Source: Silene latifolia (Eukaryota > Streptophyta > Magnoliopsida > Caryophyllales > Caryophyllaceae). From it: DNA of 64,000 nucleotides. The translations under genes were made by a program, and so were the position numbers. Where the stretch lies: the NCBI RefSeq assembly GCF_048544455.1, contig NC_133537.1, forward strand, positions 148,344,058-148,408,057, in the 5' to 3' direction. Position 1 is the first letter of the stretch. Every line of letters begins with the position of its first letter. Below the pieces are notes generated by a model. The model had not been told where the DNA came from, did not search any database, and worked only from the letters and a program-made list of their open reading frames with translations. Positions 12,115 to 23,233 of the stretch are shown piece after piece.

Positions 12115-12276
12115 TGGCTCGGTTTCAAACTCGTCATCAAAAGCTACCAACCAAAACAATATTTATAACTTCACAAACTACTCTTAGCAAAGAGGCAAGT
12201 AAAGGTCGGGTATTGATGTAGGATTTTCAATTGCAAATGGTTGTGTCTTAGGGTGTCAAAATTTGGGTTGAGATAG
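12115..12276 (-). mobile_element. Element E 3' LTR, first fragment
   Basis: Plus-strand TGGCTCGGTTTCAAACTCG, matching the inner edge of E's other LTR at 42,205. It is interrupted at 12,276 by element B and continues at 32,833. A 16-base segment present in the other copy (ATCCCAAGGGACATGT) is missing here. Confidence 0.88.
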
Positions 12277-12698
12277 TGTAGATACCTCATTTCTGCACCT
12301 CTCGCAAACCACCTGGTGATGATTGGGCCGCATGTTTGCTACGCGGAATGATTTGTGACAGTTCGTAAGTTTATCGTCAAGTGATTGCTCAAATACTAAT
12401 GTCTACCTCTTAGTTGTCATCTACGTGCCGATACGGTCGTTTTGACAGTAATTAGAGTACATTTGGAGTCCGGGCCTAAAACCCTCTTCATTTTCTGATA
12501 GCCATTAAATCTCGAGTCCGAATGTTCTGGAATGTTCCGGATATTTCTATTCCATATTTTATAAATATTTCACAAATCTTTATCCTTTGGTAAACAATTT
12601 CCCGTAATATTCACACAAGATATTAAGGAAAACCGAATTATTCCGTCCTTCTATAACTCAAACACGGAAATCTTTCTTCCGCAGGAGGAAACCACTTG

Positions 12699-13987
12699 GG
12701 AACAGACGCAGCAGGTGCTGCGCCTCTTCCAAGAGACGATGATCGCCGCGCCTCTTCCCAGGTCCTTTTCTGCGTAATTTTCGTATCTTTTTCATATCTT
12801 TCTGAGATTCACTTCCAAAGACTCTCCGAAACCCTAATTCCTCCACGTGATTAGTATAAATAGGAGCCTTCGCTCCTCATATTTCTCACGCGAGTGTCCG
12901 CCCTTCTCTTCTCCTTTTGCATTCTAGACCTTTGTTCTTACTTTTTGGCGTCTACGTGCTTGAACATTCGACCACGTAAGCTCGGATCCTTCTGAGTACC
13001 AGCCTCGTTTGCATGACCGACCAATTTGACCAACTCCACAATCAATCAACTTAATTAATCTAATCGTTTTCCTCTTACGAGGTCACTTTCATATTTGCAT
13101 TATAGTTCGAGTCGAGCATCGCTAATCGATAACTTAGTTCTTCTCGTTTCGTCAAACATGTAAGTCTGAGGGTATAAATCCTCCTTTTATTTATTGTTAT
13201 TTACCTTTTGTATCATCATTAATGTAAGGTTTATGTCGAAAGTACCTCTTAAAACCGATTACTAAAACCATGTTTTAAAACCCTTTTTTACGGATTTCCA
13301 GAAGACAAACCGTCGAGAAAGGACGCAGCAACTGCTGCGCCTCTTCGAAGGAGCGCAGTACCTGTTGTGCCTCTTCGTGAGGCTGCCGCAGTTCCTGCTT
13401 CCTTTCTTCTTCCTTCGTCCTCTGTAATTCGTATGTTTTGTATTTGTCTTATTTGTTTTCTTTAATTCTTTGTTATAATAGCATGATAATCTCATATGTA
13501 TATTGTTTATCATTCATTAACACGTGCAATTCATCATCAAATCCGACTTAAATCCCTTATAATCTCATATTTGCGGGTTTTCGTCATTAAAACTAAATCC
13601 GGTTTGTAGAAATTCGATTTGTTCATATTGAGTTTCTGGAATTCGATCTTTGACATATTTTCATCTGCCTTTTATCGCATATTCGTCTTTAATCCATCAT
13701 GTTTAGCCTAATTAATTCACCTATGTCACTAATCAATCATTCGTTCATGTAAATAATTAGTAATATTTCGTCTCATCCATGTTTATCGTTTTCATGACCA
13801 TCAATCATATGTAATTAACATGCTAATCACTTCCATCCGAGCCAAATAATATAATCAATCCTTAAATTTACCCATTAATATTAACGATTTGCAGTTCCGG
13901 CTTCACAGCCAGAACTCACCCTTGGAACAGACGCAGCATCTGCTGAGCCTCTTCCAGAGGGCGCAATCTTGCTGCGCCTGTTCCAGG
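12699..13987. repeat. Three GC-rich palindromic modules in element B 5' LTR
   Basis: Each module is about 60 bases: a core CGCAGCANNTGCTGCG flanked by GGAACAG and CCTCTTCC, followed by a second related half (CGCAG...TGCGCCTCTTCC). The core and flanks are self-complementary, so the module reads much the same on both strands. The first lies about 100 bases upstream of the TATA box and the others are downstream in R/U5. Equivalent modules occur in every A and B LTR and before both antisense genes. Confidence 0.85.
12855..12862 (+). promoter_or_regulatory. TATA box of element B 5' LTR
   Basis: TATAAATA in the context TGATTAGTATAAATAGGAGCC. It is present identically in the 3' LTR (30,987-30,994) and marks the likely promoter of the genomic transcript. 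Confidence 0.7.
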
Positions 13988-14696
13988 ATGATTTCTGTCT
14001 GTGAACTCCGTTGTTGCTTGACCTAGTTTAATTAGTTTACGTATTCAATTAACTATTATTCGTATTATCGTTAATAATCTGTTCGTTAGTTCCTTTATTC
14101 TTTCTTTCTCAAATTATCCGTTTTAAAGGTATTTTCGACATAAATCAATAAATCCAATGTAATTACTGTAATTTTCTATTATTGTATTATTTATCGCCTT
14201 TGTATGATTTATTTGCATGCCTTCACATGTAATTGAGCATTAAATCCTACTTCGACCCAATTGTATGCTAAACTAATTGTTAACCGACTTAGTTAATTCT
14301 CGCATGTTAGGATTAAAACTTGGATGTTGCATTGCATGCATATAATCGACGATATATCAAGTATAGATGATGTCCCTAATCATTAGTAGAGGCCACTATC
14401 GAGGCGGGCGGGATTAGGTGTTCGATCAAAAGAGCTTCCTAATACGTACCCTCACCCCTTACTCCAGATCTCTGTGAACACCCGTGTTCATTGGCATCCA
14501 CGAGAGTCATTCTAGACATAGAATGCTAAGGGTAACGATTGCTTAGTGTTCATGTCTTTACTTTGTGTCTTGACATGACACGAGGTATTCGAACGGTTCA
14601 AATTTCCCATAAAAATTGGTGGCGACTCCAACAAAAATGCAAACGCTTGTTCTCTTCCTCCCAAGCGCCCCCGTGGGCCCCTCGCTGTCCACAGTT

Positions 14697-14714
14697 TGGG
14701 GACTCTGCTGGGGA
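14697..14714 (+). other. Element B primer binding site
   Basis: TGGGGACTCTGCTGGGGA, three bases after the LTR. It aligns with the element A PBS with three differences and is the same tRNA class. Confidence 0.7.
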
Positions 14715-15486
14715 TAATACACTTACATGTAGCCAAGGGTGAAACTTGAACAAGGTTAGGGAATAGTTTATACAAGACAATTGTCGATTTTCATAACTCG
14801 GTCTTCCTAGACCGTTTCATTCGGCCTTCCTAGGCCCAACCCAACCCATTCGACCAATCGTCCCGTCTAAACGGTCCTAATTCTTATTTGGGCCTAAAGA
14901 TGGATAGCGATTGACGTCATCCATACCATGATGCTTACTCTTGTTTGTATCAAGGGCCTTCACTACTTGAGGAAATGGACTTGGAATCGGCCTTACTCTT
15001 GTTTGGTACGAGCCTCTCCACAGACTTCGGGTTTGATGGTTCGGTATGGCAACCCACCCTTTAAACCAAAACCCTTTTAAATGCACTCAGCATCCCGTTA
15101 TAATGCTTGTATAAATGTTTTTACCTTACGTGATCACCATTTCTAAACGAAACCATGACGATTTTTGCAAAAAATCAAACCCTTTTTTTATCAAAATTTC
15201 GAAAAGACCATTGGATTAGTGCAAAACCCAGTCAAAACTCTGTCCGTTTGTCGAGTCAAAATTCGGGCCACAAGCCCATTTCAAAACCTCACTTCGAGTA
15301 CACTCCTACAACCACACTATAGTTGACTAGGATACACATTTTCAAAATTTTCGTCCTTTCTTCAAAACTCACTCAACACAAGTGGCACACACCCACTTCA
15401 CGAGTCAAAAACATTTTTTCCTTTAGCAAGTGTGTTAGAATGGTCGATCGTGTTTTGATTCATCGGTCTCTTATCCAGTTTTCAAG
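14715..15486 (+). other. Element B untranslated leader
   Basis: About 0.77 kb between PBS and gag with no coding signal. It is homologous to the leader of element A, including the GTTTATACAAGACA segment and a CGGTCTTCCTAGACCG inverted repeat, and is a candidate dimerisation or packaging region. Confidence 0.55.
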
Positions 15487-17404
15487 ATGCCTGGAACCAG
15501 CGAAACAAACCTCCACCAACTTCAAGATGGTAATGATCGAATCCTAGCCGCACTAGCCCAAATCCAAGTCACTCAAGACCAAGTGTATGATCGTCTTGAC
15601 ACCATCGAGGGCCGGATCTATGCCGTAGAGGGGAGATTGCCTCCTCATAAAAGTGAAGTAGTGGGCGACTACGCGGATGAATCCAAGGACGAAAATCCTC
15701 CCATGGGGCGATCAGAGCGAGAAAAGACTCCAATACTTAGAGGAGCAATTAATGTACCTTAAAGGGGATGACATTTATAGAGAGAATGGTCGCAAGTATG
15801 AGGCCGTCAACTCCAAATTGCCAACCAACGTCAATATGACGGATATCCCTAAATTCAAGGGGCACGAAAACCCTTTGAACCACATTCGCGCCTTCAAGGA
15901 TTACATGTCTATCAAAGGCATCAAACCCGAGATGTTCTTAAGGATCTTTCCTTCATCTCTTGACACCATACCAAAGCAATGGTTCTACTCTTTAGATCAC
16001 AAGAAGATCGCTAATTGGGAAGATGCCGCGATCGATTTTGCCAAGCAATATGCGGATAATGCCGAGATCCAAGTCAACATGCGCACTCTAGAGGTTCTTA
16101 CCCAAAATGACAAAGAAGGATTCACCGACTTCCTAAGTAGGTGGAGGAAGACTAGTACCCAACTAGTTGAACGCCCGGATGAGGCTACCCTTGTGGAGAA
16201 GTTCGTGGACAATCTCAAACCCATTTATGCCAACCATTTGAGATACCAAAACATCAAAACTTTCAAGGACTTAACCGTACTAGGGACAAGGATTGAAGAT
16301 GACATCCGTAAAGGGCTCTTGTCCAAAACGGTAGGTCGAGGATATCAAGGCTCAACAAGTCGTTCTTACGGCTCCACTAGCAAGACTGATGAAGTTAACC
16401 TTCTCGAGCCATCCAATAAAAGTACCCCACCAAGGAAAATCACAAACCTTCGGGATACTTACTCCAACGCTCTAAAAAGGTTAATGAAGCAAGGCAAACT
16501 TCAACCCATTGGACCTACTCCCGAACCTGAAAAGAAATCCAAATTCTGGGACGAGAACTCATACTGTGAATACCATAGGGGTAAGGGACATGACACAAAG
16601 AAATGCTACAAGTTGAAAAATGTGCTTCAAGACATGATTGAAGATGGCCGACTACCAATACCACCGGGAGGTAAACCCAACAACACTCAGAATCCTCTTG
16701 GAGTTCTATTGATTACAAGTGACGAATCTACCTTAGATTGTTCACACCTTATTTCTCCAATTGAAGATGAAATCCATGCAATCGAGAATGAAGGGTTCTA
16801 CTCTACTATCTCCCCTACCATTTCCGACTTCATCACATGGGCAAGGAGTGTGGATAGACAAGTTTGGGAACTAGAAAATATGGTGACAACTTTACGTGAT
16901 CCCAACGCAACACCCAAGGAGCATGTATCACTAATCTTCTCTCAAAACGCTACTATGCGAGAAATAGTCGCCGTGGTTGATAGACTATTCGACCAAATCA
17001 TACGACTAGAAGATGAAATCATGAGAATGAGGGAATTAGCTGCAATCAATGGAGTTTGGGCCGACGATGATGAGGACGAGTACCTCATCGAAAACTCCCT
17101 AGTCAAAGAAATAGTCCAAAATGGTGAAGACCAAGATGTGGACCACCTAACTCGTTCGGGACGTCCATATCAAAGCACTACTCAAAATGGTCCAACCAAT
17201 GTTGTCACACCAAATGATAACGAAGATAACTCCATTGACCATTTGCTCAAGCAATTACAGAAGACAAAGGCTGATCTTTCAGTCTGGCAATTAATAGCGA
17301 GCTCATTCCCACATCGCCAAGCTTTACTGCAAGCTTTGGCCAAACTAAATGTAGCACGTAACTCGACACCAGAAGAAGTAGTCAACTTGATCTTCCAAGA
17401 ATAA
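15487..17404 (+). pseudogene. Element B gag
   Basis: Structural gag of a Tat-lineage element. The start at 15,487 opens a short coiled-coil-rich N terminus (HQLQDGNDRILAALAQIQ). A one-base frameshift near 15,700-15,735 moves the frame into the long ORF 15,677-17,404. The capsid-like domain covers about 15,830-16,320 (landmarks PKFKGHENPLNHIRAFKDYM, PKQWFYSL and WEDAAIDFAKQYA). A zinc-binding motif of the C-x2-H-x4-H-x4-C form, CEYHRGKGHDTKKC, lies near 16,560-16,605. Downstream is an acidic, coiled-coil-like C terminus. The ORF stops with TAA at 17,402 and protease follows in the same frame. The frameshift makes this copy defective. Confidence 0.88.
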
Positions 17405-18505
17405 CCGAAGCTAAGTAATCCTATTACTTTCTCAGACGAAGATTTGCCACCTTTTGGTGCTAGTCACAATCTAGCTCTTTACATCACTGTCATTTGTCTA
17501 AAGAAGAACGTGCCAATGACCTTGGTAGATGATGGCTCCGCGGTCAACGTCATATCCCTCAAAACGACATACAAATTAGGCATGAAAGAGTCGGATTGGA
17601 CCCCTACCAATCAAGGTGTGCGTGCATATGATGGTACACGACGAAAGGTGGTAGGACTTGCTAACCTAACCATAGCCACAGGGCCAATTGAGAGGAAGGT
17701 TAACTTCCAAATAGTGGACATTGAAGCTTCCTTCAACATACTTCTAGGAAGACCTTGGATTCACGCTTCCAAAGCGGTAACATCTACCCTTCATCAAAAG
17801 ATCAAGATCCCACTAAATGGCAAAGTGGTGACGATCACTTCGTCACCCATCAAGGCAATAATCGAAAAGAAGTCGAACAATCAAGTCCTTGCAGATCCAG
17901 TATATGAACTTGGGGGCTTTCAAAGCATAAGTGTCATAGAAAGTGAATTGGCACCCTTATACTATGATCCCTACTCCAACTTGGTGGTCAACCACATACT
18001 CAAATCCCAGGGATACGTCCCTGGAATGCCTTTGAACCTTACTCGAAGAAACACCTTCGCACCATACAAGGAAGGCAACTCAAAGAGAATACCACTTGGA
18101 CTAGGGTACAAACCCACTAAAGAAGAGGTTCTCGAAATGCTCGCTCAAGTCCAAAACCGTAAGTACGTAGGAGTCCAAATGCGACCCTATCTCCCCACCC
18201 TAAATGGGTACTTTGTTAAAGAAGGAAGTCTAGAACTCTGTCACGGTTCTCCCGAGCCTTGGCATTATCTCGAGAGGAAGCTAGCTGGAATCGAGATCTT
18301 TCACGATTGCTACTTCATCCCTCCAGAAACGGTTCCTACCGTCAAAACCCGTCAAGCACCTTGCTTATACGAACAAGCTGTTAGTCTATTGTTCGGAGAG
18401 GATCGATTTGTTAGAGCCGCGCAGGATGAGATCATTACCATGATACTTCAAGACGATCGCTTCAACCCCACCGCGTTAATCACAGAAACTAACGCGAGTC
18501 AGTAG
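17405..18505 (+). pseudogene. Element B aspartic protease region
   Basis: Retroviral-type aspartic protease that would cut the gag-pol polyprotein. It continues in gag's frame after one TAA; the first internal Met is at 17,444. The active-site segment is TLVDDGSAVNVI, with DDGS where DTGS or DGGS is usual, so the key Asp and Gly are kept. The second conserved block FNILLGRPWIH follows about 75 residues later, at normal spacing. C-terminal to the protease is a Tat-type region with GLGYKPTKEEVLEML. It ends with TAG at 18,503. The position between gag and RT and the shared frame suggest one ancestral gag-pol frame now cut by nonsense codons. Confidence 0.85.
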
Positions 18506-18934
18506 AAAGGATGGAGAAAGTCAATCAAGTGGACCAACAATCGAGGAAGGCTATTCAAGCTCACCACTGGAGAAGGAGAGATGTTCAAAGGAAAACCAGA
18601 AGACGATGAATTCGAGTCAGAGTCGGAGTCAGAGTCGGAGTCTAGAGAAGTCATTAGGGAGTCTCCTCCTGTCGTTATCCCCATTCCCTCTGTTTCTCCT
18701 AGCTTAGCCTCGAATAGTCACAGTAGTTCGGGAAATGTCCCAACCACTGTCCCTTTGCCGCCACTGACTATGGATCAGATGGCTTCTTTGTTTCAACTTT
18801 ACTCAAACCTTAATATGAATAAATCAGGTTCTGCTTACTCTTTGTGTTATCTTGAGTGCAATTCTGTTTACGATGATACTGAGGATGACCAAGACCCAGA
18901 CTCAATCGAAATACCTCCTTACGTAGCCAAATAA
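18506..18934 (+). pseudogene. Element B acidic linker between protease and RT
   Basis: Same frame as the protease and RT, bounded by stops at 18,503 and 18,932. It contains a Ser-Glu run (FESESESESESRE) encoded by a GAGTCAGAGTCGGAGTC repeat, then a Ser/Pro/Thr-rich stretch and an acidic DDTEDDQDPD segment. No enzymatic domain is recognisable. It is probably a spacer of the polyprotein. Confidence 0.65.
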
Positions 18935-20100
18935 ATACTACAGGAAAGGGAAGGGGGACCAGTAATAGAGGACACCGAACCCATCAACGTAGGAACCGAA
19001 CTAGAACCCCAAGAACTTAGGATAGGGACTACCTTGAGCTCTACCGAAAGGGCCGATTTCATAGACCTCCTAAACGAGTTCAAAGACGTTTTCGCTTGGT
19101 CCTACAAGGACATGCCAGGGATCGACAGGGATATCGCCGAGCATAAAATTCCGATTAAGCCAGGTTTCAAGCCTGTAAAACAGAAGCTTCGACGAATGAG
19201 GACGGAATGGGCTCTCAAGATTAAGGAAGAAGTTGACAAGCAATTCAAAGCCGGGTTCATCAAAGTTTCCGAGTATTTTGACTGGGTAGCCAACATAGTA
19301 CCTGTACCCAAAAAGGATGGGAGAATCCGTGTTTGTGTTGATTTTAAGGACTTAAACAAAGCCAGTCCTAAAGATGACTTTCCTCTACCACACATCGACA
19401 TATTGGTGGACAATACTGCAGACCACGCATTACTATCCTTCATAGATGGGTATGCGGGTTATAACCAAATCAAGATGGCCATAGAAGACATGCATAAGAC
19501 CGCCTTTGTCACTCAATGGGGAACCTATTGCTATACGGTCATGCCGTTTGGATTGATCAACGCCGGAGCTACATATCAATGCACCGCAACTACACTCCTA
19601 CACGACATGATGCACAAAGAAGTTGAGGTGTACGTAGATGACATGATTGTCAAATCCAAGGATAGAAAAGGGCATATTGCGAACCTTCGCAAATTTTTCG
19701 CAAGGCTACGAAAATACAACATGAGGCTCAATCCTCAGAAATGTACATTCGGAGTAACGTCCGGCAAACTCCTAGGATACGTCGTTAGCCAATGAGGTAT
19801 AGAAATAGACCCTTCAAAGATCAAGGCTCTGATCGAAATGCCACAACCTCAAACAGAAAAAGAAGTTAGAGGATTCTTGGGAAAAGTGCAATATATAAGT
19901 CGATTCATATCAAAACTCACCATGATTTGCGAGCCTATCTTCAAGAAGCTCAAGAAAACAAACCACACCATGTGGGATGATGATTGTCAAAAGGCATTCG
20001 ACCGAATCAAAGAAATATTGGCTAAACCACCAGTGCTCATGCCACCTCAACGAGATCAACCTCTTGGTTTATATCTCACGGAATCAAAAAATGACCATGG
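18935..20100 (+). pseudogene. Element B reverse transcriptase
   Basis: Reverse transcriptase of Ty3/gypsy type, which copies element RNA into DNA in the particle. The frame opens after the stop at 18,932. Conserved blocks in order are IVPVPKKDGRIRVCVDFKDL near 19,290, FIDGYAGYNQIKM near 19,440, VMPFGLINAGATYQ near 19,540, and the catalytic VYVDDMIVKS near 19,630 (YVDD box intact). TGA at 19,793 interrupts the frame at SQ-stop-GIEIDP, where related elements have Arg. CGA to TGA would explain it. The thumb region continues in the same frame to about 20,095, where a one-base shift moves into the RNase H frame. Confidence 0.9.
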
Positions 20101-20460
20101 GTGCCATGCTAGCTCAAACTGTAGGAAGCGAAGAAAGGGCTATCTACTACCTTAGTAAGAAGTTCTTGGAGTACGAGTGCAAATACTCACAACTCGAAAA
20201 AACATGCCTCGCTCTTGTGTGGGCCACGAAGAAGCTACGCCATTACATGCTTAGCTACTCCGTCAAAATATACTCCAAAATGGATCGAGTCAAATACCTC
20301 GTCGAGAAACCCGTCCTCAACGGACGCCTAGCAAGATGGACTTTGATGCTCTCAGAATTCGACCTCAAATACGTGCCTCTGAAAGTAATAAAAGGTCGTG
20401 CCGTTGCCGAATTCTTCGCAGAAAATCCCATCAATGATGCACAAACAATAGATACCTGGT
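20085..20460 (+). pseudogene. Element B RNase H (retroviral type) and connection
   Basis: The RNase H domain normally attached to Ty3/gypsy RT. It enters by frameshift near 20,095. Landmarks are TMGAMLAQTV, ERAIYYLSKKFLEYECKY and EKTCLALVWATKKLRHYML. The middle reads IYSKMDRVKYLVEKPVLNGR and the C-terminal end reads EFDLKYVPLKVIKGRAVAEF. Some catalytic acids expected of the active family are not obvious. In the Tat lineage this domain is often degenerate because a second RNase H follows. Confidence 0.75.
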
Positions 20461-20489
20461 CATTTCCAGACGAGGATATACTCCAAACT

Positions 20490-20900
20490 GATGTAGACTC
20501 CTGGGACCTTTACTTTGATGGAGCGTCAAACTTAAGAGGATTTGGAATAGGAGTGTTGCTCATTTCTCCTGAAGGCGAGCATACACCAATCTCTGTCAAA
20601 CTCGACTTCGAGGTAACAAATAACGCTGCAGAATACGAAGCTTGTCTAATTGGACTACAAGCGGTAGTGAGCTTAGGCATTAAGAACCTCCGAGTACATG
20701 GGGATTCATCCTTGATCATCAACCAAGTTACAGGATTTTGGAAAATTCGTAGCGAAAGCCTAGCACCTTATCAAGCCAGAATAGACCAAGTTGCCCAATT
20801 CTTTGATCACGTGACATATCTACACCTACCTCGAGAAGAAAATCAATTTGCAGATGCTCTTGAAAAACTTGCATCTTTGATTAATATGCCAGATGACATA
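20490..20900 (+). CDS. Element B second, archaeal-type RNase H domain
   Basis: An additional RNase H of the archaeal-like class, acquired by Tat-lineage elements and lying between the normal RNase H and integrase. The catalytic residues are all visible: LYFDGASN (first Asp), NNAAEYEACLIGL (Glu), VHGDSSLIINQ (second Asp) and NQFADALEKLA (last Asp). It shares a frame with the preceding RNase H (19,977-21,056). TAA at 21,054 then separates it from integrase in the same frame. It is coding-intact over its own length but part of a broken polyprotein. Confidence 0.85.
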
Positions 20901-21092
20901 ATGGAAATGCCTTTGTGCATCGAACGACGGTCAGAGCGGGCTTATGTACACCAAATCACCGATGAAGAGGAAATCGCACAGGAACCCTGGTTCCAAGCAA
21001 TCCTGAATTTCAAGCTCAACGGTACCTATCCACCCGATATGGACAAGAGGGGATAACGTGCTATACGCCTACTAGCTTCCCAATACGTTCTC

Positions 21093-22235
21093 ATGCAAGG
21101 AGAGTTATACAAAAGAACACCTCTTGGTGTAATCCTACGTTGCCTTGATCATTCACAGGTACGAAAGGTGATGGAAGAAGTCCACGATGGAGAATACGGT
21201 CCTCACATGAATGGGCCCATGATGGCAAAGAAAATCACACGTCTGGGGTATTATTGGACCACAATGGAATCCGATTGCATCAAATACGTAAGACATTGCC
21301 ACAATTGCCAAATCTTCGGGAATGTACAACACGTCCCTCCTTCATTGCTCTATACGATGACATCTCCTTGGCCAGTTTCTGCTTGGGGAATCGACATAAT
21401 CGGGAAGATAACCCCAGCCGGAATAGGAGGTCACTGTTTCATCCTAGTGGTAATCGACTATTTCACCAAATGGGTAGAAGCGGCTTCCTACACTAGTCTT
21501 ACGGCTAAAAATGTGGCAAAGTTCATACAAAACAACATCATCTGTCGATACGGTTGCCCATATAAGATCATTAGTGATAATGGATCACATTTCCAAGCTG
21601 AGACTGAGCAATTGCTAGCCAAATACAAGATTAGGCATCACCACTCTTCGCCCTATAGACCACAGACTAACGGCGCGGTAGAGGCAGCAAATAAGAACGT
21701 TGTCACAATTCTCAAGAAAATGATTGACAATTATCAAGATTGGCCAAGCAAGATACCCTTTGCTTTGTGGGGATATCGTACATCTGTTAGGACGCCCACT
21801 GGGGCTGCCCCTTTCTATTTGACTTACGGCATGGAAGTTGTACAACCAGTCGAGCTAGAGATACCATCCTTGCGTATTCTACTCGAAAGTCAAATCCCAG
21901 AAGCCGATTGGAAGAGGGATAGATATGAAGAACTCATCCTCCTGGATGAACGTAGGCTACGCACCTTGCATAATGTCCAAACATATCAAGCACGTATCAA
22001 ACGAGCTTTCAACAAAAGGGTTAAGCCAAGTAACATCAAGGAAGGAGACTTAGTATTCAAATCGGTTAGAGCTCTTTTACCTGTTGACCCACGGGGAAAA
22101 TTCAAACCTAATTGGGCCGGACCATTTCTAGTCAAGTCCATACTTCCAGGGGGTGTGGTTAGAATCACAGACCTAGACGGGAATGAGTTTTCCAACCCAA
22201 CAAACCTTGACCAACTAAAATGGTACTATGCCTAG
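21093..22235 (+). CDS. Element B integrase
   Basis: Integrase that inserts the cDNA into the chromosome. The ORF is uninterrupted for 380 residues from the Met at 21,093, though the polyprotein frame is cut by TAA at 21,054. N-terminal HHCC zinc finger: EVHDGEYGPHMNGP...CIKYVRHCHNCQ. Catalytic DDE core: Asp in SAWGIDIIG, Asp in IISDNGSHF, Glu in NGAVEAANKN, all at normal spacing. The C terminus contains NWAGPFLVKSI, the GPY/F-like motif. No chromodomain is visible, consistent with the Tat lineage. It ends at TAG, 17 bases before a copia LTR. Confidence 0.92.
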   Translation: MQGELYKRTPLGVILRCLDHSQVRKVMEEVHDGEYGPHMNGPMMAKKITRLGYYWTTMESDCIKYVRHCHNCQIFGNVQHVPPSLLYTMTSPWPVSAWGIDIIGKITPAGIGGHCFILVVIDYFTKWVEAASYTSLTAKNVAKFIQNNIICRYGCPYKIISDNGSHFQAETEQLLAKYKIRHHHSSPYRPQTNGAVEAANKNVVTILKKMIDNYQDWPSKIPFALWGYRTSVRTPTGAAPFYLTYGMEVVQPVELEIPSLRILLESQIPEADWKRDRYEELILLDERRLRTLHNVQTYQARIKRAFNKRVKPSNIKEGDLVFKSVRALLPVDPRGKFKPNWAGPFLVKSILPGGVVRITDLDGNEFSNPTNLDQLKWYYA

Positions 22236-22251
22236 AATAGGAACAAAAACG

Positions 22252-23229
22252 TGTTGGAGCTTGTGTCCTCCACAAATTAGTGTGATAACATTTGTAAATC
22301 TCTTACAGGTTCACAAGGGTATACTTCGTATATTTAATCAGTTGATTAACGTTTACCTAATAACGGTTGGCTTGCTAGAAAGTTTGACGTTAGTATCATA
22401 CAGATGGCGGTGATCAACTGGTCCCTAAAGGTCACACCTATAGGATGTGTGTGAGAAATGTGGTTATAGAAATATAATCACATTGATGCCTAATATGACT
22501 AAACAGTTAGTCAATGTGTTGATGAGACAATTATTTAATAAAGATTAAATAATATTAGTTGAGACGAATTAACTGTCAATTCGTTAATTGAATATAATAA
22601 GTTATATTTAATTAAATATATGTAATGTTAGCTTGGACGAATTAATCTGCTAATTCGTAATTAAATGTAATCAGTTATATTTAATATCAACAAGATGAAT
22701 GTGTCATAGTGGTAATAGTGAGGGTACACAAACCAAGAGGTCATGGGTTCGATCCTCACTAGATGACAATTTAACACATTTTATACATTTTTGGAAAGAC
22801 CAAAAATAAGGAGATTACGCTCCTTATTTCGGTTATATGGGCCGAAATTAGGAAAGATTATATCTTCCTAATTGACTCCCATATTTCGGTGAGTATAAGA
22901 AGAAAAAGGGAGATCATTATTCTACCCTAATTTTCTTTTTGACCTAGCCTCCTCTCTCATCAGAAGAAAAACACAAAACAACTAAATTTTACAGAAAATT
23001 TTAGATCGATTCTAGCATTATCAATAGGGCATATCTCATATCGTCTTGGGTGCAACTGATAGGCGAATATCTACTTTGATATTGTTCTTAGGCCGTATTT
23101 GCTAGGACCGAAGGTTATTTCTGAATCCTATATTTTGTTTATGTATTTTAATTTTATGACTAGTGATCGTCATCATTATATTCGTTATAATCCTTAATAA
23201 TAAGGGAAGTATACAGATAATTTCCCTCA
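22252..23229 (+). mobile_element. Ty1/copia-type solo LTR inserted in element B
   Basis: Starts TGTTGGAGCTTGTGTCCTCC, a form typical of plant copia LTRs, and ends near CCCTCA. It is flanked by AAACG (22,247-22,251 and 23,229-23,233), a 5-base TSD if the terminal A is shared. It is about 0.98 kb. There are no copia coding sequences and no second LTR nearby, so it is a solo LTR left by recombination. An AT-rich half and a polypyrimidine-rich region near 22,930 are visible. Confidence 0.75.
22690..22770 (+). repeat. tRNA-like segment (possible SINE head) inside the copia LTR
   Basis: It contains an A-box-like TAGTGGTAATAGTGAGG and, about 35 bases on, a B-box-like GGTTCGATCC within GTCATGGGTTCGATCCTCAC. 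This spacing is that of RNA polymerase III internal promoters. The arms do not fold into a full tRNA, so a tRNA-derived SINE or relic is more likely than a functional tRNA. Confidence 0.45.
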
Positions 23230-23233
23230 AACG

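Larger units (their letters stand above)
12277..14693 (+). mobile_element. Element B 5' LTR
   Basis: 2.42 kb, TGTAGATACCTC to CTGTCCACA. It carries three palindromic modules at 12,699-12,758, 13,321-13,377 and 13,924-13,987, about 0.61 kb apart, and a TATA box at 12,855. By eye it differs from the 3' LTR at roughly 4-5% of positions over the first 160 bases, indicating a moderately recent insertion. Confidence 0.92.

Noticed and set aside
22690..22770. Functional tRNA gene
   Set aside because: Box-like elements are present, but the acceptor and anticodon arms do not form; better explained as a SINE-like relic.
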